Positions 7,960-17,100 are shown, counted from the first letter of the stretch. The stretch is 37,518 nucleotides of DNA from an uncultured Bacillaceae bacterium (GCA_937983065.1 CALKAL010000197.1:1-37518), one strand, 5' to 3'. The notes: generated by a model from the sequence alone, not told the origin. Numbers and translations: made by a program.

Positions 7960-8487
7960 TTGAATAAAAAAATAGAAAAAGCAACATTTGCAGGCGGTTG
8001 TTTTTGGTGTATGGTTAAACCGTTTGATCAATGGGATGGTGTTCATTCCGTTATTTCTGGGTACACAGGAGGGCATGTTGAAAATCCTTCTTATGAGCAA
8101 GTTAAATTAGGTAACACTGGACATTATGAAGCGGTTGAAATAACATATGACGCGAATATTATTTCCTATGAAACGATTTTAGAAATTTATTGGCAACAGA
8201 TTGATCCGACCGACCCAGATGGTCAATTCCATGATCGTGGGCCTCAGTACCGCGCGGCTATTTTTTATCATAATGAAGAACAAAGAAAGCTCGCTGAACA
8301 GTCTAAGGAATCTCTTATTAATAGTAATAAGTTTAATAAACCAATTGTTACGGAAATTCTACCTGCATCTCCTTTCTATCATGCAGAGGAAAATCACCAA
8401 GACTTTTATAAAAAAGAACCTGAGCTATATGAAGAGGATCGTAAAAAATCAGGTAGAGACGAATTTATTAGAGAGAATTGGAAATGA
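7960..8487 (+). CDS. msrA: Peptide methionine-S-sulfoxide reductase MsrA (stand-alone)
   Basis: Reduces S-methionine sulfoxide in proteins and free methionine in the cytoplasm. From TTG at 7960 (175 aa) the catalytic motif GGCFWC places the nucleophile at C14 with C17 beside it; the family segments GYTGGHVENPSYEQV, HYEAVEI, QIDPTDPDGQFHDRG and ENHQDFY follow. The start is not the longest one: TTG 7960 has GGGGTGG 5 nt upstream, and the homologous domain of the fusion protein elsewhere in this window begins at the same place. The ORF has no distal recycling cysteine visible near the C-terminus. It ends in a strong terminator. Confidence 0.93.
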   Translation: MNKKIEKATFAGGCFWCMVKPFDQWDGVHSVISGYTGGHVENPSYEQVKLGNTGHYEAVEITYDANIISYETILEIYWQQIDPTDPDGQFHDRGPQYRAAIFYHNEEQRKLAEQSKESLINSNKFNKPIVTEILPASPFYHAEENHQDFYKKEPELYEEDRKKSGRDEFIRENWK

Positions 8488-8488
8488 A

Positions 8489-8528
8489 ATAAACGAGGCC
8501 AAGCTAATCTAGGCCTCGTTTATTTTTA
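8489..8528. terminator. Bidirectional terminator, msrA / S9 peptidase
   Basis: A long stem (AAACGAGGCC with GGCCTCGTTT, extended by flanking A/T pairs) and a 10-nt loop lies between convergent genes. Plus strand continues TATTTTTATC; the minus side has an A/T-rich flank too. Confidence 0.85.
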
Positions 8529-10508
8529 TCAATTTAAATATTCATCAAACCATCCAATTAAATGATTAAGTCGTTCGATTCTTAAATTCGGTTTTCCTGT
8601 TCGTGATAAATTATGATCCGACTGTGGAAAACGTATAAATTTCGTTTCTTTCTTCTGATGTTTTAATGCGATAAAGAGCTGTTCCGCTTGTTCAATTGGA
8701 CAGCGATAGTCATTTTCACTATGGATAATTAATAAAGGTGTTTTTATATTGTTAACATAAGCTAACGGTGAATGTTTCCAAAGCTTTTCTAAATCATCTA
8801 AGTCCGCTTGAATTTGCCATTCATTAAAATAATAGCCGATGTCACTAACACCTCTAAAGCTAATCCAATTCGAAATACTTCTTTGAGTGACAGCCGCTTT
8901 AAATCGATCTGTATGGCCGACTATCCAGTTCGTCATAAAGCCACCATAACTTCCACCTGTTACCCCTAAACGACTTTCATCAATCCATGCATATTGACTT
9001 AGTACGTAATCAACACCATTCATAATGTCTTCATAATCACCATTACCGTAATCACCACGTACAGCATCGACGAACGTTTGACCATAGCTATGGCTTCCAC
9101 GTGGATTAACGTACATGACCGCATAGCCTTTTGCGGCGATTAACTGCATTTCATGGAAAAATGTATTACCGTAAAATGCATGAGGCCCACCGTGAATGTT
9201 AACGACCATCGGATAAGATTCGCCATCTTTAAACTGTGCTGGCTTCATAAACCAACCGTGGACCGTCCAATCATCTTTACTTTGATAAGAAATCGCTTCA
9301 GGTTTTACAATTTCAACTTCGTCTAATAATTTTTTATTAAAATGTGAGATTTGTTTTAAATCATTCGTCGATCGATCAAATGTGTAAATTTCACTCGGGT
9401 TCGTTGGAGTACTGATCGTTAGGACGACTGTATCATTTAAAACATCAAAGCCGTAAATATGAAAATCATCTTCAATAGCTGGTATAATTTCACCGTCGAT
9501 ATTTCCTTCATATAGTACGACATTCCCCATCGTTGAAACTGGAAAATAAAAACGCTCATCATCTGCCCAAACGACGGATTGTAATACAGTTTGTTGCTGA
9601 ACGTCTGCAGCTGTATGATCGCCTACAGGTCTATCTAAATGTTCCGTTATACAAATTGTTTTATTTGTTTTTAATTGATGTAAATATACTTTTGCATGGG
9701 TGGCGTTCTTGTATTCCCTTCCCATATGAACAAACAATAAATTTTCTTTATTTGGTGAAACAGTAAAACCGATCGCATAGCCTTGCTCGGTCGGAATTTC
9801 CGTCGTTTCCTTTGTCTTCAAATGATAAATATAAACGTTATGGTTAAAATTAAAGTCTTGATCAACATCTTCATCCGTCGAATAAATGAATTGTTCATCA
9901 TCAATCCACGCTTGGAAGAGATAATTTTGTTGCCCTTCTAAGATGACTGTTGTTTCTTCGGATTCTAAATCATAGAGTTTAAGTTGCTGGTATTTTAAAT
10001 CTATTAAACCAGCCCCATCTGCCTTATATTTCATTCTTTCTACAATCGTTGGTTTTAATAACTCTTTTTTATCCTTATCTTTTTCGTCTTTTTCCTCTTC
10101 CTCATCACCGTTAGCCTTCACTGATGTTTGATAAATAATTTTCTTACCATCAGGGCTAAAGGCTGCTTGAGCAATCCCATTTTCCTCATCTGTTATTTTT
10201 TGCGCTTCCCCGCCGTCAGTTCTAAGTAAGTACAATTGATTTTTCTCATCACGGTTACTCAAGAATAGGAGCTGTTTCCCATCAGGAGACCATCGTGGTT
10301 GGGACACTCGTTTTTTATCGAAAGTCCATTGACTAATCTCATCACTATTTAAATCTAAATGATACAAGTTAGAGATGTAATCATTTAACTCTTCGTCAAT
10401 ATGTGTTTTAACGAATATTGCTTCATTTTTCTTTGGTGATATTCTCGGATCAGATACAGATTCAATAGAAAATAGGTCTTCTGCTTTTATTGCTCGTTTA
10501 TTTGCCAT
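8529..10508 (-). CDS. S9 family prolyl oligopeptidase / acylaminoacyl-peptidase (YuxL-like)
   Basis: Cytoplasmic serine peptidase of 659 aa. Residues about 1-400 form a beta-propeller with WD40-like repeats (SPDGKQLLFLSNRD, SPDGKKIIYQTS), interrupted near 135-160 by a very charged E/K/D insert. The C-terminal alpha/beta-hydrolase domain has HGGPH (oxyanion region), nucleophile S520 in GGSYGGFM, acid D600 in SENDYR and H632 in QSDHNLS. The propeller restricts access to short peptides. Start moved 11 codons in: GAGGAGG lies 6 nt before the ATG at 10508. Length agrees with B. subtilis YuxL. It has its own promoter, embedded in the end of dynA. Confidence 0.9.
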   Translation of the reverse strand: MANKRAIKAEDLFSIESVSDPRISPKKNEAIFVKTHIDEELNDYISNLYHLDLNSDEISQWTFDKKRVSQPRWSPDGKQLLFLSNRDEKNQLYLLRTDGGEAQKITDEENGIAQAAFSPDGKKIIYQTSVKANGDEEEEKDEKDKDKKELLKPTIVERMKYKADGAGLIDLKYQQLKLYDLESEETTVILEGQQNYLFQAWIDDEQFIYSTDEDVDQDFNFNHNVYIYHLKTKETTEIPTEQGYAIGFTVSPNKENLLFVHMGREYKNATHAKVYLHQLKTNKTICITEHLDRPVGDHTAADVQQQTVLQSVVWADDERFYFPVSTMGNVVLYEGNIDGEIIPAIEDDFHIYGFDVLNDTVVLTISTPTNPSEIYTFDRSTNDLKQISHFNKKLLDEVEIVKPEAISYQSKDDWTVHGWFMKPAQFKDGESYPMVVNIHGGPHAFYGNTFFHEMQLIAAKGYAVMYVNPRGSHSYGQTFVDAVRGDYGNGDYEDIMNGVDYVLSQYAWIDESRLGVTGGSYGGFMTNWIVGHTDRFKAAVTQRSISNWISFRGVSDIGYYFNEWQIQADLDDLEKLWKHSPLAYVNNIKTPLLIIHSENDYRCPIEQAEQLFIALKHQKKETKFIRFPQSDHNLSRTGKPNLRIERLNHLIGWFDEYLN

Positions 10509-10541
10509 AAAATCCTCCTCAATTTTTAATTGGTTAAACAT

Positions 10542-10578
10542 ATTATAAAAGATTCATAGATTGAAGTCTATCTATGAA
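10542..10578 (-). promoter_or_regulatory. Promoter of the S9 peptidase overlapping a dynA terminator hairpin
   Basis: On minus, TAGACT (10570-10565) and TATAAT (10547-10542) are 17 bp apart, a good sigma-A promoter. The same bases form a hairpin (TTCATAGAT with ATCTATGAA, 10578-10570 and 10561-10553) followed by CTTTTAT, and the hairpin also overlaps the dynA stop codon at 10568-10570. Confidence 0.6.
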
Positions 10579-13500
10579 AATTCACATTATTTCTTAATTG
10601 TGCGATGTTTTCAAAATGACGGACAATTTGTTTATTCGTAAAGAGCTGTGCTTTTGCCTCGATGAGCATATTATTGTGACTCGTATATTGGTTAAACAAT
10701 TGATTTAATTGACTGTTAAACTGTTCATTATAATGCTTTTCAAAAATTATTTTAAAATCATTCACTTCTTTTTCAATGTAATTAGCAAAATTCAAACGGA
10801 GCTCATCGAATAATTCACTCACTTTATTCCGTTCGAAAAACTCTTTCTTATTTTTGAAAAAGGTTAAGTATGTTTCAATCTGTGTATCATCGATAGAGTT
10901 GTCAAATCGGCTCCCTCGTTCTACTGAAGGAATGGGACCTTTTTCATAATACATGTTCGTAAATCGAGTATTACTTTCGATATGACGGTTAACATCCTTC
11001 GTGACAGACAAAACGGCTTCATGTAATTGGTTGTCTAGCAATATTTCAAGTGTTTGAAATTCCATCGTTAATTTTTCTTTCAACAAAGCGATGAGCTGTT
11101 TTATCGCAATTTTTAGTTCTTCTTTTCCTTTCCTTCCGTTAGACTGAATGGTCGCTGGATTAATCGCTTCCTTCATCAAATCGAGAAATTGAATCATCAT
11201 TCGCTCATTCAAATAGTGGATGAGCTGTTCAATTTCTTGAACGATCGTTTGAAGGTGTGGTTTACGATTAAACTGATTGAGCCACGTTTCAAGCTTACTA
11301 AGCTCGGCTCTATTCGAAGCGATTAATTGCTGTTGTTCTTCTTTATCTTCCTTCGCCTCTTGAATGGATTCATTTAAGAAAGAAGTTAACTGATCGATGT
11401 CATTCATAAGACCTGTCGCTAATACGACCTTCGCATCCTCTTCAATAAACCGATTAAAACGATCGAAAAACGCTCGATATGTCGTTTCTTTTAACTGTTG
11501 ATTGTTCATCAGTTGTTTACTAGAAATTGGGTAAATAGCAGGATCTTGAATGCCGTATTGGTTTAATTGGTCTTTTAAATAATTTTCGACTAAATGAAGC
11601 TCATCCTCGGTTTTCGCTAAGTCTGATGCGTTTAAAACGAACAACATTTTATCTAATGAAAACGCATCCTTCACTTGTCCGAGTTGAATTAAAAACTCCC
11701 GATCTGCTCGACTAAATGCATGGTGATAATAATTCACATAAATAATTAAATCGGAATGTTTTACATAATGCATTGCAACATTCGTATGCCGGGAATGAAT
11801 GGAGTCCGCTCCAGGAGTATCAACTAAAGTAATCCCTTTTCGTGTTAAATCACAGTCGTAAAAAATATCAATTCGATCGACAAATGATGAAATATGTTCA
11901 ACTGAAACGTATTTTTTCAAGTCATCGAGGGTTGCTTTTAATTCAGTGTCTATCGATGACTTCATTTGATCAAAGCCCGTTAAAAATGCACGTAAAAATG
12001 AGCTTTCTGTTTGAGACATCACATCATTTAAAAAATTCATTCGTTTTTTAACGAAGGCATAAACTTCATCAACCTGTTTAAACGTTTCATCTGTGTAAGG
12101 CTGAATGAGCTGCTGTAGCTGATATACGAGTGTTTCCTCAGATTTAAACTGAATAATAATATCACGATGTTTATTGTCATTGTCGACTGGTAATATTCGG
12201 TTGATGGCAGCTGTCGTCGGATTTGGAGATGATGGCAAAATATCTTCCCCAATCCATGCATTTGCAAAAGAAGATTTTCCAGCACTAAAAGCACCGAACA
12301 ACGCGACAGTGAAATGCAGCTTATTCATTTGCTCTAACCGTTTTTCAATCGTTTCTTTAAACGGTTTTAACAAATCTATTGACGTCATCTTTTCAACATA
12401 TTGATTTGCTAAAGCTTCAATTTGCTGAATTGGGAATGATTTAGTTTCAACATCGTTATTTTCAGTGACTGTCGTATTAAAATTATCTCTTGTTAATAAC
12501 GATTCAATAGGAACTTCCTTGTTTTGTTTTAATTCAACGTCTAATTGTTTGCTCACTTCCGAATAAACGAATTCATTATTAAAAGTTTCGTGAAATAGTT
12601 GTTTTCGCTCATTTTCCTTTTCCGTTAAAAGCGTTTCAACCGGATTAAATGTGTGGAGCTCCTTATTCAGTTGAACGTGCTTCTGATCAAGCGATTCTAT
12701 TTTTATGTTTAGATTTGCTTTTATATGATTAGTAAGCTGTTCGATTAAATCTACTAAACTATTTTTAATTAACTGAACCGTATGAGCATGAAATTGATTT
12801 GAATATACTAAAACGTAATCACCAGTTACATTTGCTTGTTGATGATTTAACCGTTCGATGTCATTTTCATTGATCTGAAAATGTAGCGATTGAATTTGAT
12901 CTAATAATAGATTGTGTTCAATGTTGTATTCCTTCAATTTTTGCAAGAGAAGCTCTCTTATGTGCCAAATCATTTCCGTTTTTATCCGTTCATTAATCAC
13001 TGTTAAAAATTGATTCGCTCGCTCACTTTTTTCTTCAGCGGTTTTTTTCTTACTAAATAAACCTCCGACTTTAAAGTTCGGCTGGCGGGATTCTAAATAA
13101 GCTTTCGCTAATTCCCGCGTGTCAAAATCCATCAAATACGCATTATTTAATAGTTTCGTTATGTCGTGATTAATTGATGAAGTTAAATGATCCATTTCTA
13201 ATTGTAATTCTTTTATTTGTTGCTTCACATGGTCAATGTCATGCTTTAATTTGAAATGATGAGCTGAATCATCCTCCACTGACTCATACAAATCATCGAT
13301 ATGTTCAGTGATGATTAAAGATAATTCGTCATGCAATCTTTTTTCGATATAATGATCTTTTTCTGTCATTAAGTTTTTAATCGCTTGAATGAATGGGTTA
13401 AATTGATTTAATGGATGTTCTTCTTCTTTAAGCGATGTAAAAAAGATATGCTCAGGGTTTAACTCCCATGATTCAATACTTTTTCGTAATGACTGTCTAT

Positions 13501-14128
13501 AGCTTGCGAAATTTATTTCCCTTTCGTTATGTTTATCAATTTGGTTAACAACAATCATGTACGGTACTTGTCTTTTCGTTAATTCTAATAAAAAATTAAA
13601 ATTAACTTCTGACTGGACGTGATTATAATCCATCACATAAATGAAATAATCGATTAGATGAACTTGATCTAATGTCCGCTTAAATTCTAAATCATCGGAT
13701 GAATCAATCCCTGGCGTATCCATGAGAATGACATCATCGTCTAAAAAGGATAACGGTTTATGAATCGTTAAAGAGTGAACATCCTCCCCATTTTTGGAAA
13801 GCTGTTTAACATAATCAATTTCGATATTATTTTGCACAGCATAATTTCCGTCATTTAAATGAAAAATGACTTTCTCTTTTCCCTTTTTAATTTTAACGAT
13901 GTTCGCGCTCGTTGGAATCGGACTTGAAGGTAGTAAATCATCTTGAATGATTGAATTAATCATCGTCGATTTACCAGCCGAAAAGTGCCCAGTAAAACCG
14001 ATTGTGAGCTGTTGATCCTTCCATTTATGAAATAATTCGATTAAACGTTTCTTTTTAAACGTATCTTCTTTAACCCGATTATATAAATAGTCAAAATGTA
14101 TCGTTTCTTTTTGTTTTAACGTCGTCAT
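10568..14128 (-). CDS. dynA: Double-headed bacterial dynamin-like protein DynA
   Basis: A 1186-residue large GTPase made of two fused dynamin modules, as in B. subtilis DynA (YpbR), which tethers and fuses membranes, helps the cell survive membrane pore damage and delays phage lysis. Module 1: P-loop GHFSAGKS at 47-54, switch motif DTPGIDSS near 137, NQID near 196. Module 2: P-loop GAFSAGKS at 611-618, DTPGADS and LNASD further on. Long coiled-coil stretches follow each GTPase domain, and no true TM segment is seen; membrane contact would come from the paddle of module 1. The ATG overlaps the stop of the upstream GGDEF-like gene (TAATG), with GGGAG 10 nt before it, so translation of the two is coupled. 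Neighbouring gene order differs from B. subtilis, where bpsAB lies close by. Confidence 0.93.
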   Translation of the reverse strand: MTTLKQKETIHFDYLYNRVKEDTFKKKRLIELFHKWKDQQLTIGFTGHFSAGKSTMINSIIQDDLLPSSPIPTSANIVKIKKGKEKVIFHLNDGNYAVQNNIEIDYVKQLSKNGEDVHSLTIHKPLSFLDDDVILMDTPGIDSSDDLEFKRTLDQVHLIDYFIYVMDYNHVQSEVNFNFLLELTKRQVPYMIVVNQIDKHNEREINFASYRQSLRKSIESWELNPEHIFFTSLKEEEHPLNQFNPFIQAIKNLMTEKDHYIEKRLHDELSLIITEHIDDLYESVEDDSAHHFKLKHDIDHVKQQIKELQLEMDHLTSSINHDITKLLNNAYLMDFDTRELAKAYLESRQPNFKVGGLFSKKKTAEEKSERANQFLTVINERIKTEMIWHIRELLLQKLKEYNIEHNLLLDQIQSLHFQINENDIERLNHQQANVTGDYVLVYSNQFHAHTVQLIKNSLVDLIEQLTNHIKANLNIKIESLDQKHVQLNKELHTFNPVETLLTEKENERKQLFHETFNNEFVYSEVSKQLDVELKQNKEVPIESLLTRDNFNTTVTENNDVETKSFPIQQIEALANQYVEKMTSIDLLKPFKETIEKRLEQMNKLHFTVALFGAFSAGKSSFANAWIGEDILPSSPNPTTAAINRILPVDNDNKHRDIIIQFKSEETLVYQLQQLIQPYTDETFKQVDEVYAFVKKRMNFLNDVMSQTESSFLRAFLTGFDQMKSSIDTELKATLDDLKKYVSVEHISSFVDRIDIFYDCDLTRKGITLVDTPGADSIHSRHTNVAMHYVKHSDLIIYVNYYHHAFSRADREFLIQLGQVKDAFSLDKMLFVLNASDLAKTEDELHLVENYLKDQLNQYGIQDPAIYPISSKQLMNNQQLKETTYRAFFDRFNRFIEEDAKVVLATGLMNDIDQLTSFLNESIQEAKEDKEEQQQLIASNRAELSKLETWLNQFNRKPHLQTIVQEIEQLIHYLNERMMIQFLDLMKEAINPATIQSNGRKGKEELKIAIKQLIALLKEKLTMEFQTLEILLDNQLHEAVLSVTKDVNRHIESNTRFTNMYYEKGPIPSVERGSRFDNSIDDTQIETYLTFFKNKKEFFERNKVSELFDELRLNFANYIEKEVNDFKIIFEKHYNEQFNSQLNQLFNQYTSHNNMLIEAKAQLFTNKQIVRHFENIAQLRNNVNFHR

Positions 14129-15186
14129 TAATCGTCTCTACTCCCGTTCTTTCGTTGTTCATAATAAATTTGTTCGTTTAGTCGTCTACCTTCTTTTAAG
14201 GCATTCATTGCTCGTTCGATAACATTGTCATTAGTTTCTTTAGTAACGTTCAATAATACCCCGTAATGAATGGAAACATCATCTGCATTTAAATGATCGA
14301 TTTGTTTTAAACTATCCTCGAGTAAATTTTCCCACAAGTAAATATAATTTTGTACATGGTGTTTTTTCGTTTCAAATAAAATGATAAAAAACTGATCAAC
14401 GCCGTATTTAAAACTAAAGTAATTTTGTTCCCTCTGAAAATATAATAACGTATGTCCGTAGGTTGATAAAAGATGATCACCCGTATCATAACCGTATGTT
14501 TCATTAATGCGTTTAAATTGATTAATGTCCGCAACAATTAAAGTAAACGGTTTATCCATATTTAAAAATTTACTCAATGTGTTTTGAAAAGAACGGTGCG
14601 TATACAAACCTGTAATTGGATCGATGAGCTGCTCCTTCGTATACAAATTATGAACGGCTAATTCATCATTATTTTTACGAATGATGTAGTTAGTCATTAA
14701 AAATATGAATACGAAAGCAAGCATTTGAACGAGCCATAACGGTAAATGGTCTAAAAACGATTCATTAAAAACGGCGCCTACTCCCGTATAAATTGAAATA
14801 GTGACTATAAATAATACCCATCTTAATCCTGATGAGAAAGTTAACGTCATGTAAAAGATAAAAATAAATAATAACGGAACAAACAGACTTAGCCAATTAT
14901 TCGTAACAGTTATTAAAGCCATTAAAAGGAGTAAATCAAATACATTTAAAAGCTTTATGCAAACCGAAAGCTGCCTCTTTTTATTTTTAAAAATGAAATA
15001 AACAATTTGAGCTAAAAACAAATAAGTAAATAAAGCTAATATGGCATAGTCATGAAACGCTTCATGTAAATTGATAACGACTATATTTGGATACGCATAC
15101 CAAATATAAGCAATTGCTAAAAATATAAGCCAACGAAAAATAAAATAATATGAATGCAATTTTTTATCTAATAACCATTCCCTCAT
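14128..15186 (-). CDS. Six-TM membrane protein with degenerate GGDEF domain
   Basis: A 352-residue protein: about six hydrophobic segments (roughly 13-31, 44-66, 79-98, 100-118, 122-140, 149-170), then a cytoplasmic GGDEF domain starting at DPITGLYTHRSF (189-200). The metal-binding strand is kept (VADINQFKRINETYG, D220), but the signature loop reads GVDQF (262-266) in place of GGDEF, with the second Gly and the catalytic acid both replaced. This makes di-guanylate cyclase activity unlikely; it could bind a nucleotide or act as a scaffold. No inhibitory RxxD site was recognised. It overlaps the dynA start by one base (TAATG), so the two form a coupled operon, most likely with a shared role at the membrane. 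AAGGG lies about 11 nt before ATG 15186. Confidence 0.85.
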   Translation of the reverse strand: MREWLLDKKLHSYYFIFRWLIFLAIAYIWYAYPNIVVINLHEAFHDYAILALFTYLFLAQIVYFIFKNKKRQLSVCIKLLNVFDLLLLMALITVTNNWLSLFVPLLFIFIFYMTLTFSSGLRWVLFIVTISIYTGVGAVFNESFLDHLPLWLVQMLAFVFIFLMTNYIIRKNNDELAVHNLYTKEQLIDPITGLYTHRSFQNTLSKFLNMDKPFTLIVADINQFKRINETYGYDTGDHLLSTYGHTLLYFQREQNYFSFKYGVDQFFIILFETKKHHVQNYIYLWENLLEDSLKQIDHLNADDVSIHYGVLLNVTKETNDNVIERAMNALKEGRRLNEQIYYEQRKNGSRDD

Positions 15187-15230
15187 CAGTCATCGATCCC
15201 TTAACGTTTTATCATCTAAATTTTAACATA

Positions 15231-15267
15231 ATAAAAAGGCTGAAATGAGTATTCCAGCCTTTTTCTA
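15231..15267. terminator. Terminator of the ferredoxin gene
   Basis: AAAAAGGCTG (15233-15242) pairs with CAGCCTTTTT (about 15255-15264) around an 11-nt loop. On minus the stem ends in CAGCCTTTTTATTAT, a good terminator for the ferredoxin gene. Confidence 0.85.
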
Positions 15268-15278
15268 TATATTTCCCA

Positions 15279-15515
15279 TTATTCTTGGAAAAATTTACGG
15301 TTAATCTCGATATATTCAGTTTCATCTTCTGGAATTTCATCCTCATAAAAAATTGCCTCAACAGGACAAACTGCCTCACATGCCCCACAGTCAATACAAA
15401 TATCAGGATCTATATAGAACATGTCTTTACCTTCCTCGATACAATCAACAGGACAAACCTCAACACATTCACCCGATTTTTCATCTTTACACGGTGAAGT
15501 AATTACGAATGCCAT
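15279..15515 (-). CDS. 7Fe-type bacterial ferredoxin
   Basis: A 78-residue cytoplasmic electron carrier. Cysteines are C9, C17, C21, C25, C40, C43, C46 and C50. The spacing C9-x7-C17-x3-C21 with C50-distal pairing is that of [3Fe-4S][4Fe-4S] ferredoxins such as the one of Bacillus schlegelii: C9, C17 and C50 would hold the 3Fe cluster and C21, C40, C43, C46 the 4Fe cluster, leaving C25 free. The acidic C-terminus suits docking to reductases. CAAAGGAGTGATAATGC gives a strong ribosome site for ATG 15515. Single gene, divergent from the LysM/M14 peptidase. Confidence 0.93.
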   Translation of the reverse strand: MAFVITSPCKDEKSGECVEVCPVDCIEEGKDMFYIDPDICIDCGACEAVCPVEAIFYEDEIPEDETEYIEINRKFFQE

Positions 15516-15669
15516 GCATTATCACTCCTTTGTTTTCTTTTATGCTTAAATTCAATTTTTAGTTGAATCCATATACATATTGACACTCTATGTCTGATTA
15601 TAAGCACTTTTTTTCGATTGTGCAAATATACTATATTAATGAATTGTGAATTTTTTTGGAGGTTTCTAT

Positions 15670-16860
15670 ATGAATATACGGATACAACGAGGTATGACCT
15701 TTTATCATTTATCTATTTTATTTCAAATTCCTTTATCCCTTCTTATCGGAGCAAATCGAAATAAAAATCCAAATGCCCTCATAATTGGTGATTACGTTTA
15801 TATTCCAGGTTATGATACGAGTCGCTACACAATTAATGAAGGCGACACGTTATGGAGTATTAGTGAACGTTTTAATATCCCGTTAGATCAACTAATCATT
15901 GTAAATCAAAATATTGAACCGAATTGGTTACGTGTTGGAGATGAAATTAATCTTCCCGTTAAAATTAATGAAAACATATTAACGTTTGACGAGCCATATA
16001 CGTCTGAAACATTAGAACAAGATTTATTTACATTAGTTAATATTTATCCTTTTATGACATTAAGAGCAATTGGAACGTCAGTGATGGGAAAACCGATATA
16101 TGAAGTCATTATTGGTCAAGGCGAAAAAAATATTCATATAAACGGCTCTTTCCATGCGAATGAATCTATTACAACTTCTGTCATTATGAAGTTTCTCAAT
16201 GATTATTTAGTTGCATTAACGAACAATGATTCAATTCGTGAAGTCGATATGCAGCAATTTTTTAATTCAATCACATTATCTTTAGTGCCAATGGTCAATC
16301 CTGACGGGGTTGATCTCGTTAATGAAGGATTACCTGAATTAGAAAATTTCCAAGAGCTTGTATTAAATATAAACAATGGAAGCACGAATTTCGATGGTTG
16401 GAAAGCAAATATTAGAGGAGTTGATTTAAACAATCAATATCCTGCAAACTGGGAAATTGAAAGGGAAAGAAAGCCAAGTAGTCCATCGCCGCGAGACTTT
16501 CCTGGATATGAGCCGTTGTCAGAGCCTGAAAGTATTGCCCTTTATAATCTCGTTAATGAGTCTAATTTTGATCGAGTTTTAGCTTTGCATACGCAAGGAA
16601 AAGTTATATTTTGGGGTTATGAAGGGTTGGAGCCACCTATTTCGGAGACGATTGTTCAAGAATATAGTCGAGTTAGTGGGTATGCGCCCATTCGTTATGT
16701 AGATAGTCATGCAGGTTTTAAGGATTGGTTTATTCAACAATTTAGAAAGCCAGGTTTTACGGTAGAATTAGGGCGTGGTGTAAACCCCCTTCCGTTTTCA
16801 CAGTTTGATGAAATTTACGAAGAAACGTTAGGTATATTTTTAGCGAATTTATTTGTTTAA
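15670..16860 (+). CDS. yqgT: LysM-domain M14 peptidase (gamma-D-glutamyl-diamino acid endopeptidase I type)
   Basis: A 396-residue zinc carboxypeptidase-fold enzyme that would cut gamma-D-Glu-diamino acid bonds in peptidoglycan peptides. Residues about 1-50 form a divergent first LysM and 52-96 a clear second LysM (YTINEGDTLWSISERF...GDEINLP), binding glycan. In the M14 domain the zinc ligands are H162 and E165 (SFHANES) and H307 (LHTQG), with the catalytic acid E366 in TVELG; the family's NPDGVDL and GVDLNNQYP segments are present. No signal peptide is evident, as in B. subtilis YqgT and the Lysinibacillus sporulation endopeptidase, so it may act inside the sporangium. Start is the ATG at 15670 with GGAGG 7 nt upstream, not the earlier GTG. 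Confidence 0.88.
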   Translation: MNIRIQRGMTFYHLSILFQIPLSLLIGANRNKNPNALIIGDYVYIPGYDTSRYTINEGDTLWSISERFNIPLDQLIIVNQNIEPNWLRVGDEINLPVKINENILTFDEPYTSETLEQDLFTLVNIYPFMTLRAIGTSVMGKPIYEVIIGQGEKNIHINGSFHANESITTSVIMKFLNDYLVALTNNDSIREVDMQQFFNSITLSLVPMVNPDGVDLVNEGLPELENFQELVLNINNGSTNFDGWKANIRGVDLNNQYPANWEIERERKPSSPSPRDFPGYEPLSEPESIALYNLVNESNFDRVLALHTQGKVIFWGYEGLEPPISETIVQEYSRVSGYAPIRYVDSHAGFKDWFIQQFRKPGFTVELGRGVNPLPFSQFDEIYEETLGIFLANLFV

Positions 16861-16918
16861 AAAAAGTAGACAAAAGTTTTTGAATAAGTAAACTCGAACG
16901 TTATTTGAGCATATACCC

Positions 16919-17034
16919 GCTCTGGAAATATACTTCGCTTTCCGTGGGCGGCTGTTGAGCCTCCTCGTGCTATCGCACTGCGGGGTCTCAACTAGGCCTT
17001 TGCTCCCACAGGAGTCTACGTATATTTCCAGAGC
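16919..17034. repeat. 116-bp inverted-repeat element (MITE-like / large hairpin)
   Basis: A 15-bp perfect inverted repeat (GCTCTGGAAATATAC at 16919-16933; GTATATTTCCAGAGC at 17020-17034) encloses further complementary blocks: CGTGGG with CCCACA, GTTGAG with CTCAAC and CGTGC-TATC-GCAC at the tip, so the whole element can fold into one long hairpin. Weaker pairing (CGAACG near 16894 with CGTTCG near 17048) extends it outward. It is GC-richer than its surroundings. I recall similar GGCTGTTGAGCCTCCTCG-type sequences as dispersed repeats in Bacillaceae genomes, but no transposase is present here. Confidence 0.75.
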
Positions 17035-17100
17035 TAGTTTTTACTCATCGTTCGGTTTTATAATTCATCCTTTTTATTGTCTCACAACCCTCTGTATTAC

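Noticed and set aside
12037..12404. Open frames inside dynA on either strand
   Set aside because: They are shadows of the dynamin coding sequence, without ribosome sites.
15549..15567. ATTCAA-N7-TTGAAT inverted repeat between ferredoxin and LysM/M14 genes
   Set aside because: Six-base AT-rich arms are expected by chance here and no promoter element is aligned with it.
16919..17034. Inverted-repeat element as a simple terminator between the M14 peptidase and the DUF6501-like gene
   Set aside because: It is far longer than a terminator, has no T-tract at either end of the stem and contains structured internal blocks.
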